Below, one piece after another: positions 1 to 6,149 of a DNA stretch of 10,255 bases (within the stretch, counting starts at the first letter, position 1; every line of letters begins with the position of its first letter). The stretch lies in assembly GCA_946494635.1 (NCBI GenBank), contig CAMMCS010000061.1, forward strand, positions 1-10,255. The letters are read 5' to 3'. The notes under the pieces are model-generated. The model was given only the letters and a program-made list of their open reading frames with translations. It did not search any database and had not been told where the DNA came from. The DNA comes from an uncultured Oscillibacter sp. (GTDB lineage Bacteria; Bacillota; Clostridia; Oscillospirales; Oscillospiraceae). A program made the translations under genes and the position numbers.

Positions 1-268
1 CCCGGGGGAACACGGTGATGCGGCCGGAGGCCACGGCCTTCATGCCGTTCTCCGGACGGAACCGGAGGCGGGAGGCCTGTCCCCGGAACATGACGCACCG
101 GAGGGCCCCCTCGCTGTCCTTCAGGGTGAAATAGTGGTGGCCCGAGGGGTAGATCTTGTAGTTGGACAGCTCCCCCCGGACGGCGACACCCTGTAAAGCC
201 GGATTACTGTCCAGCAGGCTCTTTACCAGCTGGTTCACCTCAGTGACACCGTAGATATGTGGTTCCAT
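1..268 (-). CDS. xseA: Exodeoxyribonuclease VII large subunit, N-terminal part (runs off left edge)
   Basis: The first 89 codons of XseA are visible, the catalytic large subunit of exonuclease VII. That enzyme degrades single-stranded DNA from both ends into short oligonucleotides in the cytoplasm. The visible part is the OB-fold nucleic-acid-binding domain. It begins MEPHIYGVTEVNQLVKSLL and carries the family signature VRGELSNYK...SGHHYFTLKD...LRCVMFR at about residues 30-62. The ATG at 268-266 has an AAGGAG about nine bases upstream. It follows nusB after an 87-bp gap (269-355) and is probably co-transcribed with it. In B. subtilis folD sits between nusB and xseA, but there is no room for it here. 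The rest of the gene, including the catalytic core, lies outside the window. Confidence 0.95.
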   Translation of the reverse strand, partial: MEPHIYGVTEVNQLVKSLLDSNPALQGVAVRGELSNYKIYPSGHHYFTLKDSEGALRCVMFRGQASRLRFRPENGMKAVASGRITVFPR

Positions 269-355
269 ATGCGTTTGCTCCTTGGCATTTGCGGGCAGAA
301 AACGCGGAGCGGTCCGGCGGCACAAGGCCCCCGTCCCGCTCCCCAGGACTGCCTG

Positions 356-805
356 TTATTCTGCGATCTCCTGGCGCGCGAAGGTGCCCAGGATGCCGTT
401 GATGAACTTCACCGTCTCCGGCGTCTCATACTTCTTGGCGATCTCCACCGCCTCATTGATGGAGGCACCGTTGGGAATGTCCGGCATATAGAGGATCTCA
501 TACATGGCTACCCGCATGATGGCGGAGGCCACCAGGGGGATCCGGGCAAAATTCCATCCCCTGGCGTATTTGGCGATATACCCGTCCAGCTCCGGAGCGT
601 GGTCGGCAACGCCGGTCACCAGCCGGCGGATGTAGTCCGCCTGCTTGGCATTGGGCGCCTCCCGGTACAGGGGGTCCTCCTCCGCCAGGGCAGCGAAGGC
701 CTCCGGTGTCAGGCGCTCGTCCAGCAGCTCCTTCACCGGCTTGTCGGTGAAGCTCAGCTCATAAGACAGGTGCATGGCGATCTCTCGCGCGGTATTCCGT
801 ACCAT
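356..805 (-). CDS. nusB: Transcription antitermination factor NusB
   Basis: This 149-aa protein is an RNA-binding antitermination factor. With NusE (ribosomal protein S10) it binds boxA RNA and supports processive transcription of rRNA operons. The all-helical NusB fold is recognisable from the start (MVRNTAREIAMHLSYELSF) and from the C-terminal signature INEAVEIAKKY...KFINGILG at about 116-140. The family also normally shows the R-x-x-A-R-E opening seen here at residues 3-8. The length is typical. The ATG at 805-803 has AAAAGGA about 11 bases upstream and a nearer GAGGA. The gene lies 35 bp after yqhY and 87 bp before xseA, in the order yqhY-nusB-xseA, which is conserved in Firmicutes. Confidence 0.96.
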   Translation of the reverse strand: MVRNTAREIAMHLSYELSFTDKPVKELLDERLTPEAFAALAEEDPLYREAPNAKQADYIRRLVTGVADHAPELDGYIAKYARGWNFARIPLVASAIMRVAMYEILYMPDIPNGASINEAVEIAKKYETPETVKFINGILGTFARQEIAE

Positions 806-840
806 TCCTCACTACGTCCTTTTCTCTCTCTAGTTCCCGC

Positions 841-1218
841 TCAGGCCAGGGTGACGCCGCCCACATGGATGTTGACGGCCTCCACCGAGCAGCCGGTCAT
901 GGCCTCTACAGCGCTGATAACAGCCTTCTGGGCGTTCTGCGCCACCTCGGTGATGGGGTGGCCGTAGGCCACCGTCAGATACAGGTCCAGCACCAGGGCA
1001 GCGCCGGTCATGTCGATCTTCACGCCCTTGGCGCCCTTCTGGGCGTTTTTCTTGTTGTGGACCAGGTCCGTGACGCTGCCGCCCATGGCGGTCATCATGC
1101 CGGACACGCCCTCCACATCCCGGACGGCGCCCACGGCGATGGCCGCGATGACCTCCTCGGAAATGTTGATGCTCCCGTTCTCCTCCGGCAGCGTCATATA
1201 TTCTTTGCTCTCGCCCAT
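841..1218 (-). CDS. yqhY: Asp23/Gls24 family envelope stress response protein (YqhY-like)
   Basis: A 125-aa cytoplasmic protein of the Asp23/Gls24 family. Family hallmarks are the GSINISEEVIAAIAVGAVRDVEGV stretch (residues 15-38) and the C-terminal NIHVGGV (116-122). In B. subtilis the yqhY gene sits with accB-accC and genetic work ties it to fatty-acid synthesis and acetyl-CoA carboxylase. In staphylococci Asp23 lies under the membrane and relates to envelope stress. Here accBC are not adjacent, and the gene is sandwiched between spoIIIAH and nusB. The ATG at 1218-1216 has an AAGGAG eight bases upstream. A good sigma-A promoter lies at 1305-1333, giving a leader of about 80 nt that contains a hairpin at 1251-1271. 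Family assignment is sure, but the exact role in this organism is not. Confidence 0.93.
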   Translation of the reverse strand: MGESKEYMTLPEENGSINISEEVIAAIAVGAVRDVEGVSGMMTAMGGSVTDLVHNKKNAQKGAKGVKIDMTGAALVLDLYLTVAYGHPITEVAQNAQKAVISAVEAMTGCSVEAVNIHVGGVTLA

Positions 1219-1250
1219 CGTAAGCTCTCCTTCTCGTTATCCTTGGTAGG

Positions 1251-1271
1251 GGCGGGACAGGCGGTCCCGCC
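1251..1271. repeat. Perfect 8-bp hairpin in the yqhY leader
   Basis: GGCGGGAC (1251-1258) and GTCCCGCC (1264-1271) form a perfect 8-bp GC-rich stem with a 5-nt loop. The hairpin sits in the transcribed leader, 33-53 bases upstream of the yqhY start. No T-run follows on the minus strand, so it is not a standard intrinsic terminator. The preceding GTAGGGGCGGG motif resembles the short dispersed GC-rich palindromes scattered between genes in many Oscillospiraceae genomes. That identification is from memory of such genomes and not proved here. Confidence 0.6.
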
Positions 1272-1304
1272 GGATGATGGCTGCGGTGCTTGCTTCAGGG
1301 TGTT

Positions 1305-1333
1305 ATTTTACCATGTTTCCCGGGAAAATACAA
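1305..1333 (-). promoter_or_regulatory. Extended -10 sigma-A promoter for yqhY-nusB-xseA
   Basis: On the minus strand TTGTAT (1333-1328) and TAAAAT (1310-1305) are separated by exactly 17 bases. A TG one base upstream of the -10 makes it an extended -10 (TGGTAAAAT). It starts only four bases after the spoIIIAH stop codon and is the only convincing promoter in the 118-bp gap. It would separate vegetative expression of yqhY-nusB-xseA from sporulation-specific spoIIIA transcription. The spacer contains a perfect TTTCCCGGGAAA palindrome (1316-1327). Confidence 0.65.
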
Positions 1334-1336
1334 CAG

Positions 1337-1900
1337 CTAATTTGACGCCATGATCTTCACGCCGCTGGCGGGATATCCGGTCTCTGTCACGGTGATGTCG
1401 GTGATCTTGGCCACGTCCTCCGCCGTCAGCTCCTCGCCGCCGGTATCCACCACCACGCTGATGCTGTCCTCCCCCATGAAGGCCACACAGTCTGCGTAGC
1501 CCTTGGCAGTCACCAGGTTCTCGATCTGGGCCTCCTTCATGGTGTAGCCCGCCAGCACGGCGATGCCCTCGGACGCCTCATTGGCCACTGCCGTGTCGGC
1601 GCCGGGCTGCTCCGCCGCCTCCTGCAGCAGGGAGATGGCGTTGTCCCGGGCCTGCTGCCGGGTCAGCCGGGCGGAGGCGAAGTAGTCGCCGCCGGTATAG
1701 ACCGCCGCCTCGTCTGTCCCCTCAGTGCCGCCATCCTCCTGGCCGCTGACCAGGGTAGCCTCCCCCAGGATCTTGGTGCCGGCCTCCTCAGCGGCGCCGG
1801 ATGCCTGCTCACCTGTGTACTTCCAGTTCAGGGCTGCGGCAGCGCATACCAGCACCGCCATGGCCGCCACCGCTGTGTTCCGTTTCCATCTCGCGCTCAT
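1337..1900 (-). CDS. spoIIIAH: Stage III sporulation protein AH (SpoIIIAH)
   Basis: A 187-aa protein and the last gene of the spoIIIA operon. SpoIIIAH is anchored in the mother-cell-derived outer forespore membrane. Its periplasmic-side ring-building domain binds forespore SpoIIQ, forming the channel that keeps the engulfed forespore active. A short basic N-terminus (MSARWKRN) precedes one membrane helix at about 9-25. After it come an acidic, Gly/Glu-rich linker (about 30-75) and a C-terminal ring-building domain (about 76-187) with conserved ARLTRQQARDNAISLLQ and a YTMKEAQIENLVTAKGY segment. I chose the ATG at 1900-1898 because AGGAGG lies nine bases upstream. An in-frame ATG at 1924, overlapping the spoIIIAG stop, would add eight residues and has no comparable ribosome-binding site. 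Confidence 0.93.
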   Translation of the reverse strand: MSARWKRNTAVAAMAVLVCAAAALNWKYTGEQASGAAEEAGTKILGEATLVSGQEDGGTEGTDEAAVYTGGDYFASARLTRQQARDNAISLLQEAAEQPGADTAVANEASEGIAVLAGYTMKEAQIENLVTAKGYADCVAFMGEDSISVVVDTGGEELTAEDVAKITDITVTETGYPASGVKIMASN

Positions 1901-1923
1901 GGGCTGTTTCCTCCTCCAGATCA

Positions 1924-2454
1924 TCACTGCGATTTTGCCACGGTGACGCGGTCTGCGGTGAGGCCGGTCAGGGCCGTCACCGCCTCGGTCACCGCCAGTT
2001 TCACGTCCGCCCGGCCGCCCCCCTGGCACACCACCAGTGCCCCCCGGTATGTGGGGTACACCCGCCGGGTCACCACCGGCGTCTCGACGCTGCCACCGTC
2101 CACCAGCACGGTTTGGGAGGAGCGGGAGTAGTCCTCCGGCGCCGCTGTGAAGCCGCTGTAGGAGAGTTCTGAGTCCTCCGCCAGCTGCCGCTCGCCGTCC
2201 GCGTCCAGGGTCAGCAGCACCCGCACCTGCCCCACGCCCTGGATCTGTCCCAGGATCTCCTCCAGATCCTGCTGCAAGGCCGTCTGGTCGGCGGAGGTCC
2301 CGTCCTCCTGCCAGGCGGCGGCCTCCGCCCCGCCGCTGCTGGTCCCCCCCTCCGGCCACGCCAGCAGCACTACGCCCGCCAGGGCCGTCAGCGCCACGAA
2401 TTTGTACTTGTCCCATATCCTTCGCACTCCTTCAGTTTTCCGCGATCCGCTCAT
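1924..2454 (-). CDS. spoIIIAG: Stage III sporulation protein AG (SpoIIIAG)
   Basis: A 176-aa bitopic membrane protein. In B. subtilis SpoIIIAG forms a very large oligomeric ring in the intermembrane space between mother cell and forespore, related to secretion-system ring proteins. The N-terminal cytosolic stretch (1-17) is followed by one membrane helix (about 18-33), an acidic low-complexity linker (about 35-58) and the ring-building region. The best family mark is RRVYPTYRGALVVCQGG (130-146), followed by a KLAVTEAVTALTGL helix. The start overlaps the end of spoIIIAF by 23 bases. The ribosome-binding site at this ATG is weak (GCAGGT), so translation is probably coupled to spoIIIAF. A GTG at 2427 is a less likely alternative. 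The stop is 24 bases from the preferred spoIIIAH start. Confidence 0.93.
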   Translation of the reverse strand: MSGSRKTEGVRRIWDKYKFVALTALAGVVLLAWPEGGTSSGGAEAAAWQEDGTSADQTALQQDLEEILGQIQGVGQVRVLLTLDADGERQLAEDSELSYSGFTAAPEDYSRSSQTVLVDGGSVETPVVTRRVYPTYRGALVVCQGGGRADVKLAVTEAVTALTGLTADRVTVAKSQ

Positions 2455-2917
2455 GCCAGACCTGCCTCTCCGCCGGGATGCCCAGGTCCTCCGCCAGGCA
2501 CGTCTCCAGCTCCGCTGACCGCTGCCCCGTCAGGACGGCGGACCAGGGAACCGGGACGCCGTCCTCCCCCGTCCGGGTCTCCACCCGGGCGGTGACGGAG
2601 ACCCCGAGCTCCACCGCTTTGTCCGATATATATGCTTCAGTCTCCGCGCCTATGATTGCGGCAAGCTGTGATTCCTGGTTTTCCTGCAGCTCCTCCTGCC
2701 GCGCCTCCACCGCCTCATGCCAGGCGGAAAAACTCATGTCCCATCCGGCCAGATCCACCGTAAGCACCGGCCCCAGCAGGGCAGCCAGCAGGATCAGGCC
2801 GCCGAGGAAGGAGGCGATCTGCCGCAGACTGCCCTCCGGCGCCAGCGTCCGGGCCACGGACAGCAGCAGCGTCACCACCACGATGCTGGTCAGCCAGCTG
2901 CGCAGCGTCTCTATCAT
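2432..2917 (-). CDS. spoIIIAF: Stage III sporulation protein AF (SpoIIIAF)
   Basis: A 161-aa protein of the spoIIIA complex. It has two N-terminal membrane helices (about 7-24 and 34-54) and then a soluble region. The soluble part starts with an amphipathic, charged helix (about 64-100), and the ring-building-like C-terminal domain runs to residue 161. The family is weakly conserved in sequence. The assignment rests on the MIETLRSWLTSIVVVTLLL opening, the two-helix layout and position between AE and AG. The ATG (2917-2915) overlaps the spoIIIAE stop by four bases (ATGA), so translational coupling is expected. Its 3' end overlaps spoIIIAG. Confidence 0.92.
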   Translation of the reverse strand: MIETLRSWLTSIVVVTLLLSVARTLAPEGSLRQIASFLGGLILLAALLGPVLTVDLAGWDMSFSAWHEAVEARQEELQENQESQLAAIIGAETEAYISDKAVELGVSVTARVETRTGEDGVPVPWSAVLTGQRSAELETCLAEDLGIPAERQVWHERIAEN

Positions 2918-3990
2918 GGCGTCACCGCCCCCACGGAGGCCAGGATGGACACCAGGAGGAGCAGTGCGCAGCTGCCGGTCATGCCCAGGATCAGCCCAAA
3001 GGCACCTCCCAGCCCGTCGATGAGCCTGCAAAGCTCCGGCGCGCCCACCGCACCCGCCAGGAAGGCCGTCAGCTTGTAGAGCAGGTACTGAACCCCCAGC
3101 TGCAAAAAGGGATAGGCGCACCCCGCCAGCACCGCCAGGGTCCCGAAGGCGCCGATGGTGCCACGCAGCATTCCCGCCCCGGCCAGCACGGTCTCCGACG
3201 CGTCGGCGATGATCCCCCCTACCACCGGCACCGCGCCGGAGATGGCGGCCTTGGCCACCTTGACAGCGGCGCTGTCCGCGGTGCCGGAGATCACCCGTAC
3301 CAGGGAGAGATACACGGTAAAGGCCAGCAGCGCGGTGGTGAGGATCCAGGCAATCCCCTTTTTCAGCCCCCCGGCAATGGCCCCCAGCCGCCCGTCCGGC
3401 AGGCAGGCCGCCGCCGTCAGCACCCCGATGTACAGGTACACCAGGGGCAGCAGCAGGCCCCGGATCAGCCGCAGCAGCAGGTCTACGAAGAACACAGCTG
3501 ACACCTGCTGCACCGTGGCGGTGGTGACAGCGCCGCTGGCCGCCGTGGCAGCCGCCAGGGTGGGCAGCAGCACGGCTGAGAAGTCCGCCAGCTCCCCGAT
3601 GGTCTGGCTCCCCAGGCCGATCAGGGTATCCAGGCTCCCTGCCGCCGCCATGGTGACAGACAGGGCACCCGCCATGGGCAGGACTGCCAGGGCCGTCCCG
3701 CCGCCGGTGCCCCGGGCGAAGCCCTCCGCGGCGCCGCACAGCACCGCAATCAGCAGAATCGCCGCTGCACCCCGGGTCCGCTCCCGGAGCACATCTCCCG
3801 CCCACTCCCCCACGCGGGAGAGGATGCTCCCAATGCCCTGGGCCAGGCCCAATCCGCCAGAGAGATCCTCCTCCAGAACTTCTTCCGCGGCCTCCGGCGC
3901 CGCCTGTGCCAGATCCTCCGGCACTTCCGCGGCACGGCAGGCGGTGGTCAGGGCCAGGACTGCCGCCGCCAGACAGATCCAAATTTTCAT
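2914..3990 (-). CDS. spoIIIAE: Stage III sporulation protein AE (SpoIIIAE)
   Basis: A 358-aa polytopic membrane protein, the largest membrane subunit of the SpoIIIA complex. It is thought to form part of the transport path between mother cell and forespore. A signal-peptide-like N-terminus (residues 1-20, MKIWICLAAAVLALTTACRA) precedes an acidic region (22-45). After that come about seven to eight hydrophobic helices, from about 75 to the end. Recognisable family segments are the FSAVLLPTLAAATAASGAVTT stretch beginning near 137, the PLVYLYIG near 182 and the LKKGIAW near 209. The ATG (3990-3988) overlaps the spoIIIAD stop by four bases. The stop overlaps the spoIIIAF start in the same way. 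The length is slightly below the roughly 390-400 aa usual in Bacillus. Confidence 0.95.
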   Translation of the reverse strand: MKIWICLAAAVLALTTACRAAEVPEDLAQAAPEAAEEVLEEDLSGGLGLAQGIGSILSRVGEWAGDVLRERTRGAAAILLIAVLCGAAEGFARGTGGGTALAVLPMAGALSVTMAAAGSLDTLIGLGSQTIGELADFSAVLLPTLAAATAASGAVTTATVQQVSAVFFVDLLLRLIRGLLLPLVYLYIGVLTAAACLPDGRLGAIAGGLKKGIAWILTTALLAFTVYLSLVRVISGTADSAAVKVAKAAISGAVPVVGGIIADASETVLAGAGMLRGTIGAFGTLAVLAGCAYPFLQLGVQYLLYKLTAFLAGAVGAPELCRLIDGLGGAFGLILGMTGSCALLLLVSILASVGAVTP

Positions 3991-4376
3991 CCCATCAGCT
4001 CCAACAGCAATTCCAACACCGCCCGCAGCAGCGGAAGCGCCGCCGCCAGGGCACACACCGCCCCGGCCGTCTCCACAACGGAGGCCAGGGCGCTCTCTCC
4101 AGCATCCCGGCAGAGGCCGCCTCCCACCCGTACCACCAGGCTGATCCCCAGAGTCTTGTACAGGGGGGCGAACAGCTCCGCCGGAACGCCGCTGCCCTCC
4201 GCCAGCTCCCGGAGAAAGTCCAGTACTTCGCGGGCCGCCGGGGCCAGGGCCAGCAGCACCGCCGCCGCGGCGGCCACTGTCAGCAGCAGCGCCGTCTCCG
4301 GGCTGCCCCGCTTCACCACCAGGGCCAGCAGCGCCCCCACCAGGCACAGCCCCGCCGCCTGGATCACCTGCTCCAT
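3987..4376 (-). CDS. spoIIIAD: Stage III sporulation protein AD (SpoIIIAD)
   Basis: A 129-aa integral membrane protein of the SpoIIIA-SpoIIQ channel. Hydrophobic helices lie at about 7-22, 28-46 and 104-121. The conserved amphipathic region LYKTLGISLVVRVGG...CRDAGESALASVVETAG (72-105) is the best signature of this family. SpoIIIAC and SpoIIIAD are related small membrane proteins. The two genes here are separated by a single base (4377). The 3' end shares an ATGA with spoIIIAE. Confidence 0.94.
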   Translation of the reverse strand: MEQVIQAAGLCLVGALLALVVKRGSPETALLLTVAAAAAVLLALAPAAREVLDFLRELAEGSGVPAELFAPLYKTLGISLVVRVGGGLCRDAGESALASVVETAGAVCALAAALPLLRAVLELLLELMG

Positions 4377-4377
4377 G

Positions 4378-4572
4378 TCAGAACTCGAACAGGGCCTTGA
4401 TGAGGTCGAACAGGTCGCTGATCTCCTGAACCATCAGCATCAGCACGCACACCAGCCCCGCCAGCACCACCATCAGTCCCTGCTCCTCCCGTCCGGAGCG
4501 GATCAGCAGCTGGTTCAGCACCGCCACCAGGATGCCGATGGCGGCGATCTTGAAAATCAAATCCACTTCCAT
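4378..4572 (-). CDS. spoIIIAC: Stage III sporulation protein AC (SpoIIIAC)
   Basis: A 64-aa protein with two membrane helices (about 6-23 and 32-50), the usual size for SpoIIIAC. The typical opening is MEVDLIFKIAAIGILVAVLN and the end is MVQEISDLFDLIKALFEF. It is an integral component of the channel complex in the outer forespore membrane. The gene lies 10 bp after spoIIIAB and 1 bp before spoIIIAD. A GAGGA lies about seven bases upstream of the ATG, inside that short gap and the end of spoIIIAB. Confidence 0.95.
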   Translation of the reverse strand: MEVDLIFKIAAIGILVAVLNQLLIRSGREEQGLMVVLAGLVCVLMLMVQEISDLFDLIKALFEF

Positions 4573-4582
4573 GCGTCCATCC

Positions 4583-5080
4583 TCAAATCAGTAGAATCAC
4601 CAGCAGCGCTCCGGCGGAGAGCCACAGCGCCGCCTCCCGCCGCTCCGTCTCCCGTCGGCGGGCCCTGGCCTCCTCCAGGCTCCGTGCCAGAAAGCGTGCA
4701 GCAAGTGATATGGCTTTACACACCTGCTCCTCGTCTCCCTGCAGGGACTCCCCCAGCGCCAGGAACGCGGAGCGGTCCTCCGCCCCCAGGGGCAGGGCCC
4801 CTGACGCCGCCCGCCAGGCCTCCGCCAGCGGCTCCCCCCGGTTCATGGCCCCGGCGGCGGCTACACAGAAGGCGGCTACCGCCGGCGTCCGGCCATGCCC
4901 CAGGGACTCCAGCAGCCTGGGCAGGCTGGTCCGGCGGAGGCGGATCTCCTCCCCTATCCGGTTCAGCAGGCGGATCAGATCTCCCAGCGTGTCCCATCTC
5001 CGCCTTCGCTCCCGGATCTGGTGCCGCCAGCCCCAGGCGGCGGCACCCAGTACAAAGGCCGCGCCCATCGCCGACTTCAT
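4583..5080 (-). CDS. spoIIIAB: Stage III sporulation protein AB (SpoIIIAB)
   Basis: A 165-aa protein with membrane helices near both ends (about 4-19 and 151-165) and a large cytosolic helical region between. This fold is related to GspF/PilC-type inner-membrane platform proteins of type II secretion and type IV pili. This matches its neighbour SpoIIIAA, a secretion-ATPase relative. The conserved motif is the LNRIGEEIRLRRTSLPRLLESL segment (39-60). In the ATG at 5080-5078 the A is shared with the end of spoIIIAA (ATGA). A GGAGG lies seven bases upstream within the spoIIIAA coding end. The C-terminus is very short after the last helix, as is normal for the family. Confidence 0.94.
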   Translation of the reverse strand: MKSAMGAAFVLGAAAWGWRHQIRERRRRWDTLGDLIRLLNRIGEEIRLRRTSLPRLLESLGHGRTPAVAAFCVAAAGAMNRGEPLAEAWRAASGALPLGAEDRSAFLALGESLQGDEEQVCKAISLAARFLARSLEEARARRRETERREAALWLSAGALLVILLI

Positions 5081-5991
5081 GGCAACTCCTCCACCTGATA
5101 GACCCGCTGTCCGGAGGAATCCCGGCTGATGCGCACTGCCAGGCGGAACACCCGCTCCGCCAGCAGCTGCCGGTAAAGGGGCCGCTGATTCAGCTCCGCC
5201 GTGTCGGCGGCGTGGACAGTGGCCAGCAGACCTGCGCCGCACCCGGCGGCCTGGACAGCGGCACGGAGATCCGCCTCCGCCGTGATCTCATCCACGGCGA
5301 TGATCTGAGGGTTCATGGCACGCAGGGCCATGGGAATGCCAAGGGCCTTTGGGCAGGCATCCAGCACATCGGTCCGGGGCCCCACGTCCATCTGGGGTGC
5401 GCCTCGGACCATCACCGCCACCTCCCCCCGCTCGTCGATAAGGGAGACCCGGAGCCCCGGCCTCCCCGGCCATCCGGCGGAGAGGCATCGGACCAGGTCC
5501 CGCAGCAGCGTGGTCTTGCCGCCCCCGGGCGGGGACAGCAGCAGGGTGCTCTGGAACATCCCGCCCCGGAACAGCCGGGGAGCCACTGACTCCCCAATCC
5601 CGCGCTTTTCCCTGGCAATGCGCACCGCAGCGGAGGAAACGTCCCGCAGCGCGGTGCAGACGCCGGCCTTCATCACCGCCGTACCGCACAGTCCCACCCG
5701 GAAGCCGCCCCGGACAGCCAGATATCCCTGCCGCAGGGTCTCCTCCGCCGCGTAGCGGGAATAATCTGTTGCCAGGTCGCACAATGCCTCCAGATCCGCC
5801 GGAGCCACCGGGACCCACAGGCTCCGCTCCCCCGCCGGCAGCAGCACGGACAGGGGACGCCCCGCCCGCAGACGAAATTCCTCCGCTGCCGCCTGATCCG
5901 CCTCCGGCATGGTCAGGGCCGCCTCCCGCAGACGGGCAGGCAGGATCCTGGCCGCCTCTTGGTACCGGCGGACCGCCGTCTCTTCCCTCAT
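5077..5991 (-). CDS. spoIIIAA: Stage III sporulation protein AA, secretion-type ATPase (SpoIIIAA)
   Basis: A 304-aa cytosolic ATPase at the head of the operon, related to type II/IV secretion (GspE/VirB11) motor ATPases. It is believed to energise the mother-cell-to-forespore channel. Visible motifs are Walker A SPPGGGKTT (153-161), an IDERGE acidic box (185-190), Walker B IIAVDEI (230-236) and the TVHA histidine box (258-261). The N-terminal domain contains RLRAGRPLSV and the GGFRVGLCG stretch (95-103). The ATG at 5991-5989 has AAAGGGGG eight bases upstream. The reading frame stays open further upstream, but that extension runs into the promoter and across the divergent repressor gene. A sigma-E-like promoter lies about 30 bases upstream. 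Confidence 0.96.
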   Translation of the reverse strand: MREETAVRRYQEAARILPARLREAALTMPEADQAAAEEFRLRAGRPLSVLLPAGERSLWVPVAPADLEALCDLATDYSRYAAEETLRQGYLAVRGGFRVGLCGTAVMKAGVCTALRDVSSAAVRIAREKRGIGESVAPRLFRGGMFQSTLLLSPPGGGKTTLLRDLVRCLSAGWPGRPGLRVSLIDERGEVAVMVRGAPQMDVGPRTDVLDACPKALGIPMALRAMNPQIIAVDEITAEADLRAAVQAAGCGAGLLATVHAADTAELNQRPLYRQLLAERVFRLAVRISRDSSGQRVYQVEELP

Positions 5992-6020
5992 GGGCCGCGC
6001 CCCCTTTCGTAACACGCTAT

Positions 6021-6049
6021 ACTCTATGAAAGGTTGTCCCCGGATATGA
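6021..6049 (-). promoter_or_regulatory. Sigma-E-type sporulation promoter of spoIIIA
   Basis: On the minus strand TCATATC (6049-6043) is followed after 14 bases by CATAGAGT (6028-6021). The sigma-E consensus known from B. subtilis is approximately KMATATT, 13-15 bases, CATACANT. Both boxes are close and the spacing is right. Transcription would begin near 6014, giving a leader of about 20 nt before the spoIIIAA ATG. Mother-cell sigma-E control is what is known for spoIIIA in Bacillus and Clostridium. Confidence 0.72.
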
Positions 6050-6083
6050 CTGCCCGTCCACAGAAATGGGACAGGCCAAAAAA

Positions 6084-6149
6084 ATGGAAAGCAAGCTTGA
6101 CATAGGGTGTGAACTGTGCTATGTTGAAAATGGAAAGCAAACTTTCCAT
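6084..6149. promoter_or_regulatory. Duplicated palindromic operator around the repressor-module promoter
   Basis: The downstream copy (6130-6149) reads ATGGAAAGCAAACTTTCCAT. It is a perfect 8+8 inverted repeat with a CAAA centre. The upstream copy (6084-6103) is imperfect, with 6 of 8 arm positions pairing, and overlaps the -35 box. As direct repeats, 6081-6098 and 6127-6144 agree at 17 of 18 positions, 46 bp apart. One site covers the -35 and the other covers the expected transcription start, a layout expected for autorepression by the downstream Cro/CI-type protein. Binding itself is inferred. Confidence 0.7.
6097..6125 (+). promoter_or_regulatory. Sigma-A promoter of the repressor and membrane-protein module
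   Basis: A consensus TTGACA (6097-6102) is followed after exactly 17 bases by TATGTT (6120-6125). The expected start is near 6132, about 60 bases before the repressor's TTG codon. The start point rules out the upstream GTG/ATG codons in the same frame (6109, 6121) as translation starts, because they lie before the transcript begins. Confidence 0.75.

Noticed and set aside
5..20. Truncation of xseA as a pseudogene
   Set aside because: The frame is intact to the window edge, so the gene is cut only by the window.
865..1353. Plus-strand open frame of 162 codons over yqhY
   Set aside because: It is a shadow of yqhY on the other strand, with no ribosome-binding site or recognisable domain.
1337..2416. 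A long minus-strand frame joining the end of spoIIIAH to an upstream Gly/Arg-rich stretch
   Set aside because: The upstream part is spoIIIAG read out of frame. The genuine spoIIIAH begins at 1900 with its own AGGAGG.
3155..5589. Very long plus-strand open frames (329 and 477 codons) opposite the spoIIIA genes
   Set aside because: They are antisense to confidently identified genes. They are low-complexity Ala/Pro/Arg/Ser-rich, as expected from reading GC-rich genes on the opposite strand, and have no domains.
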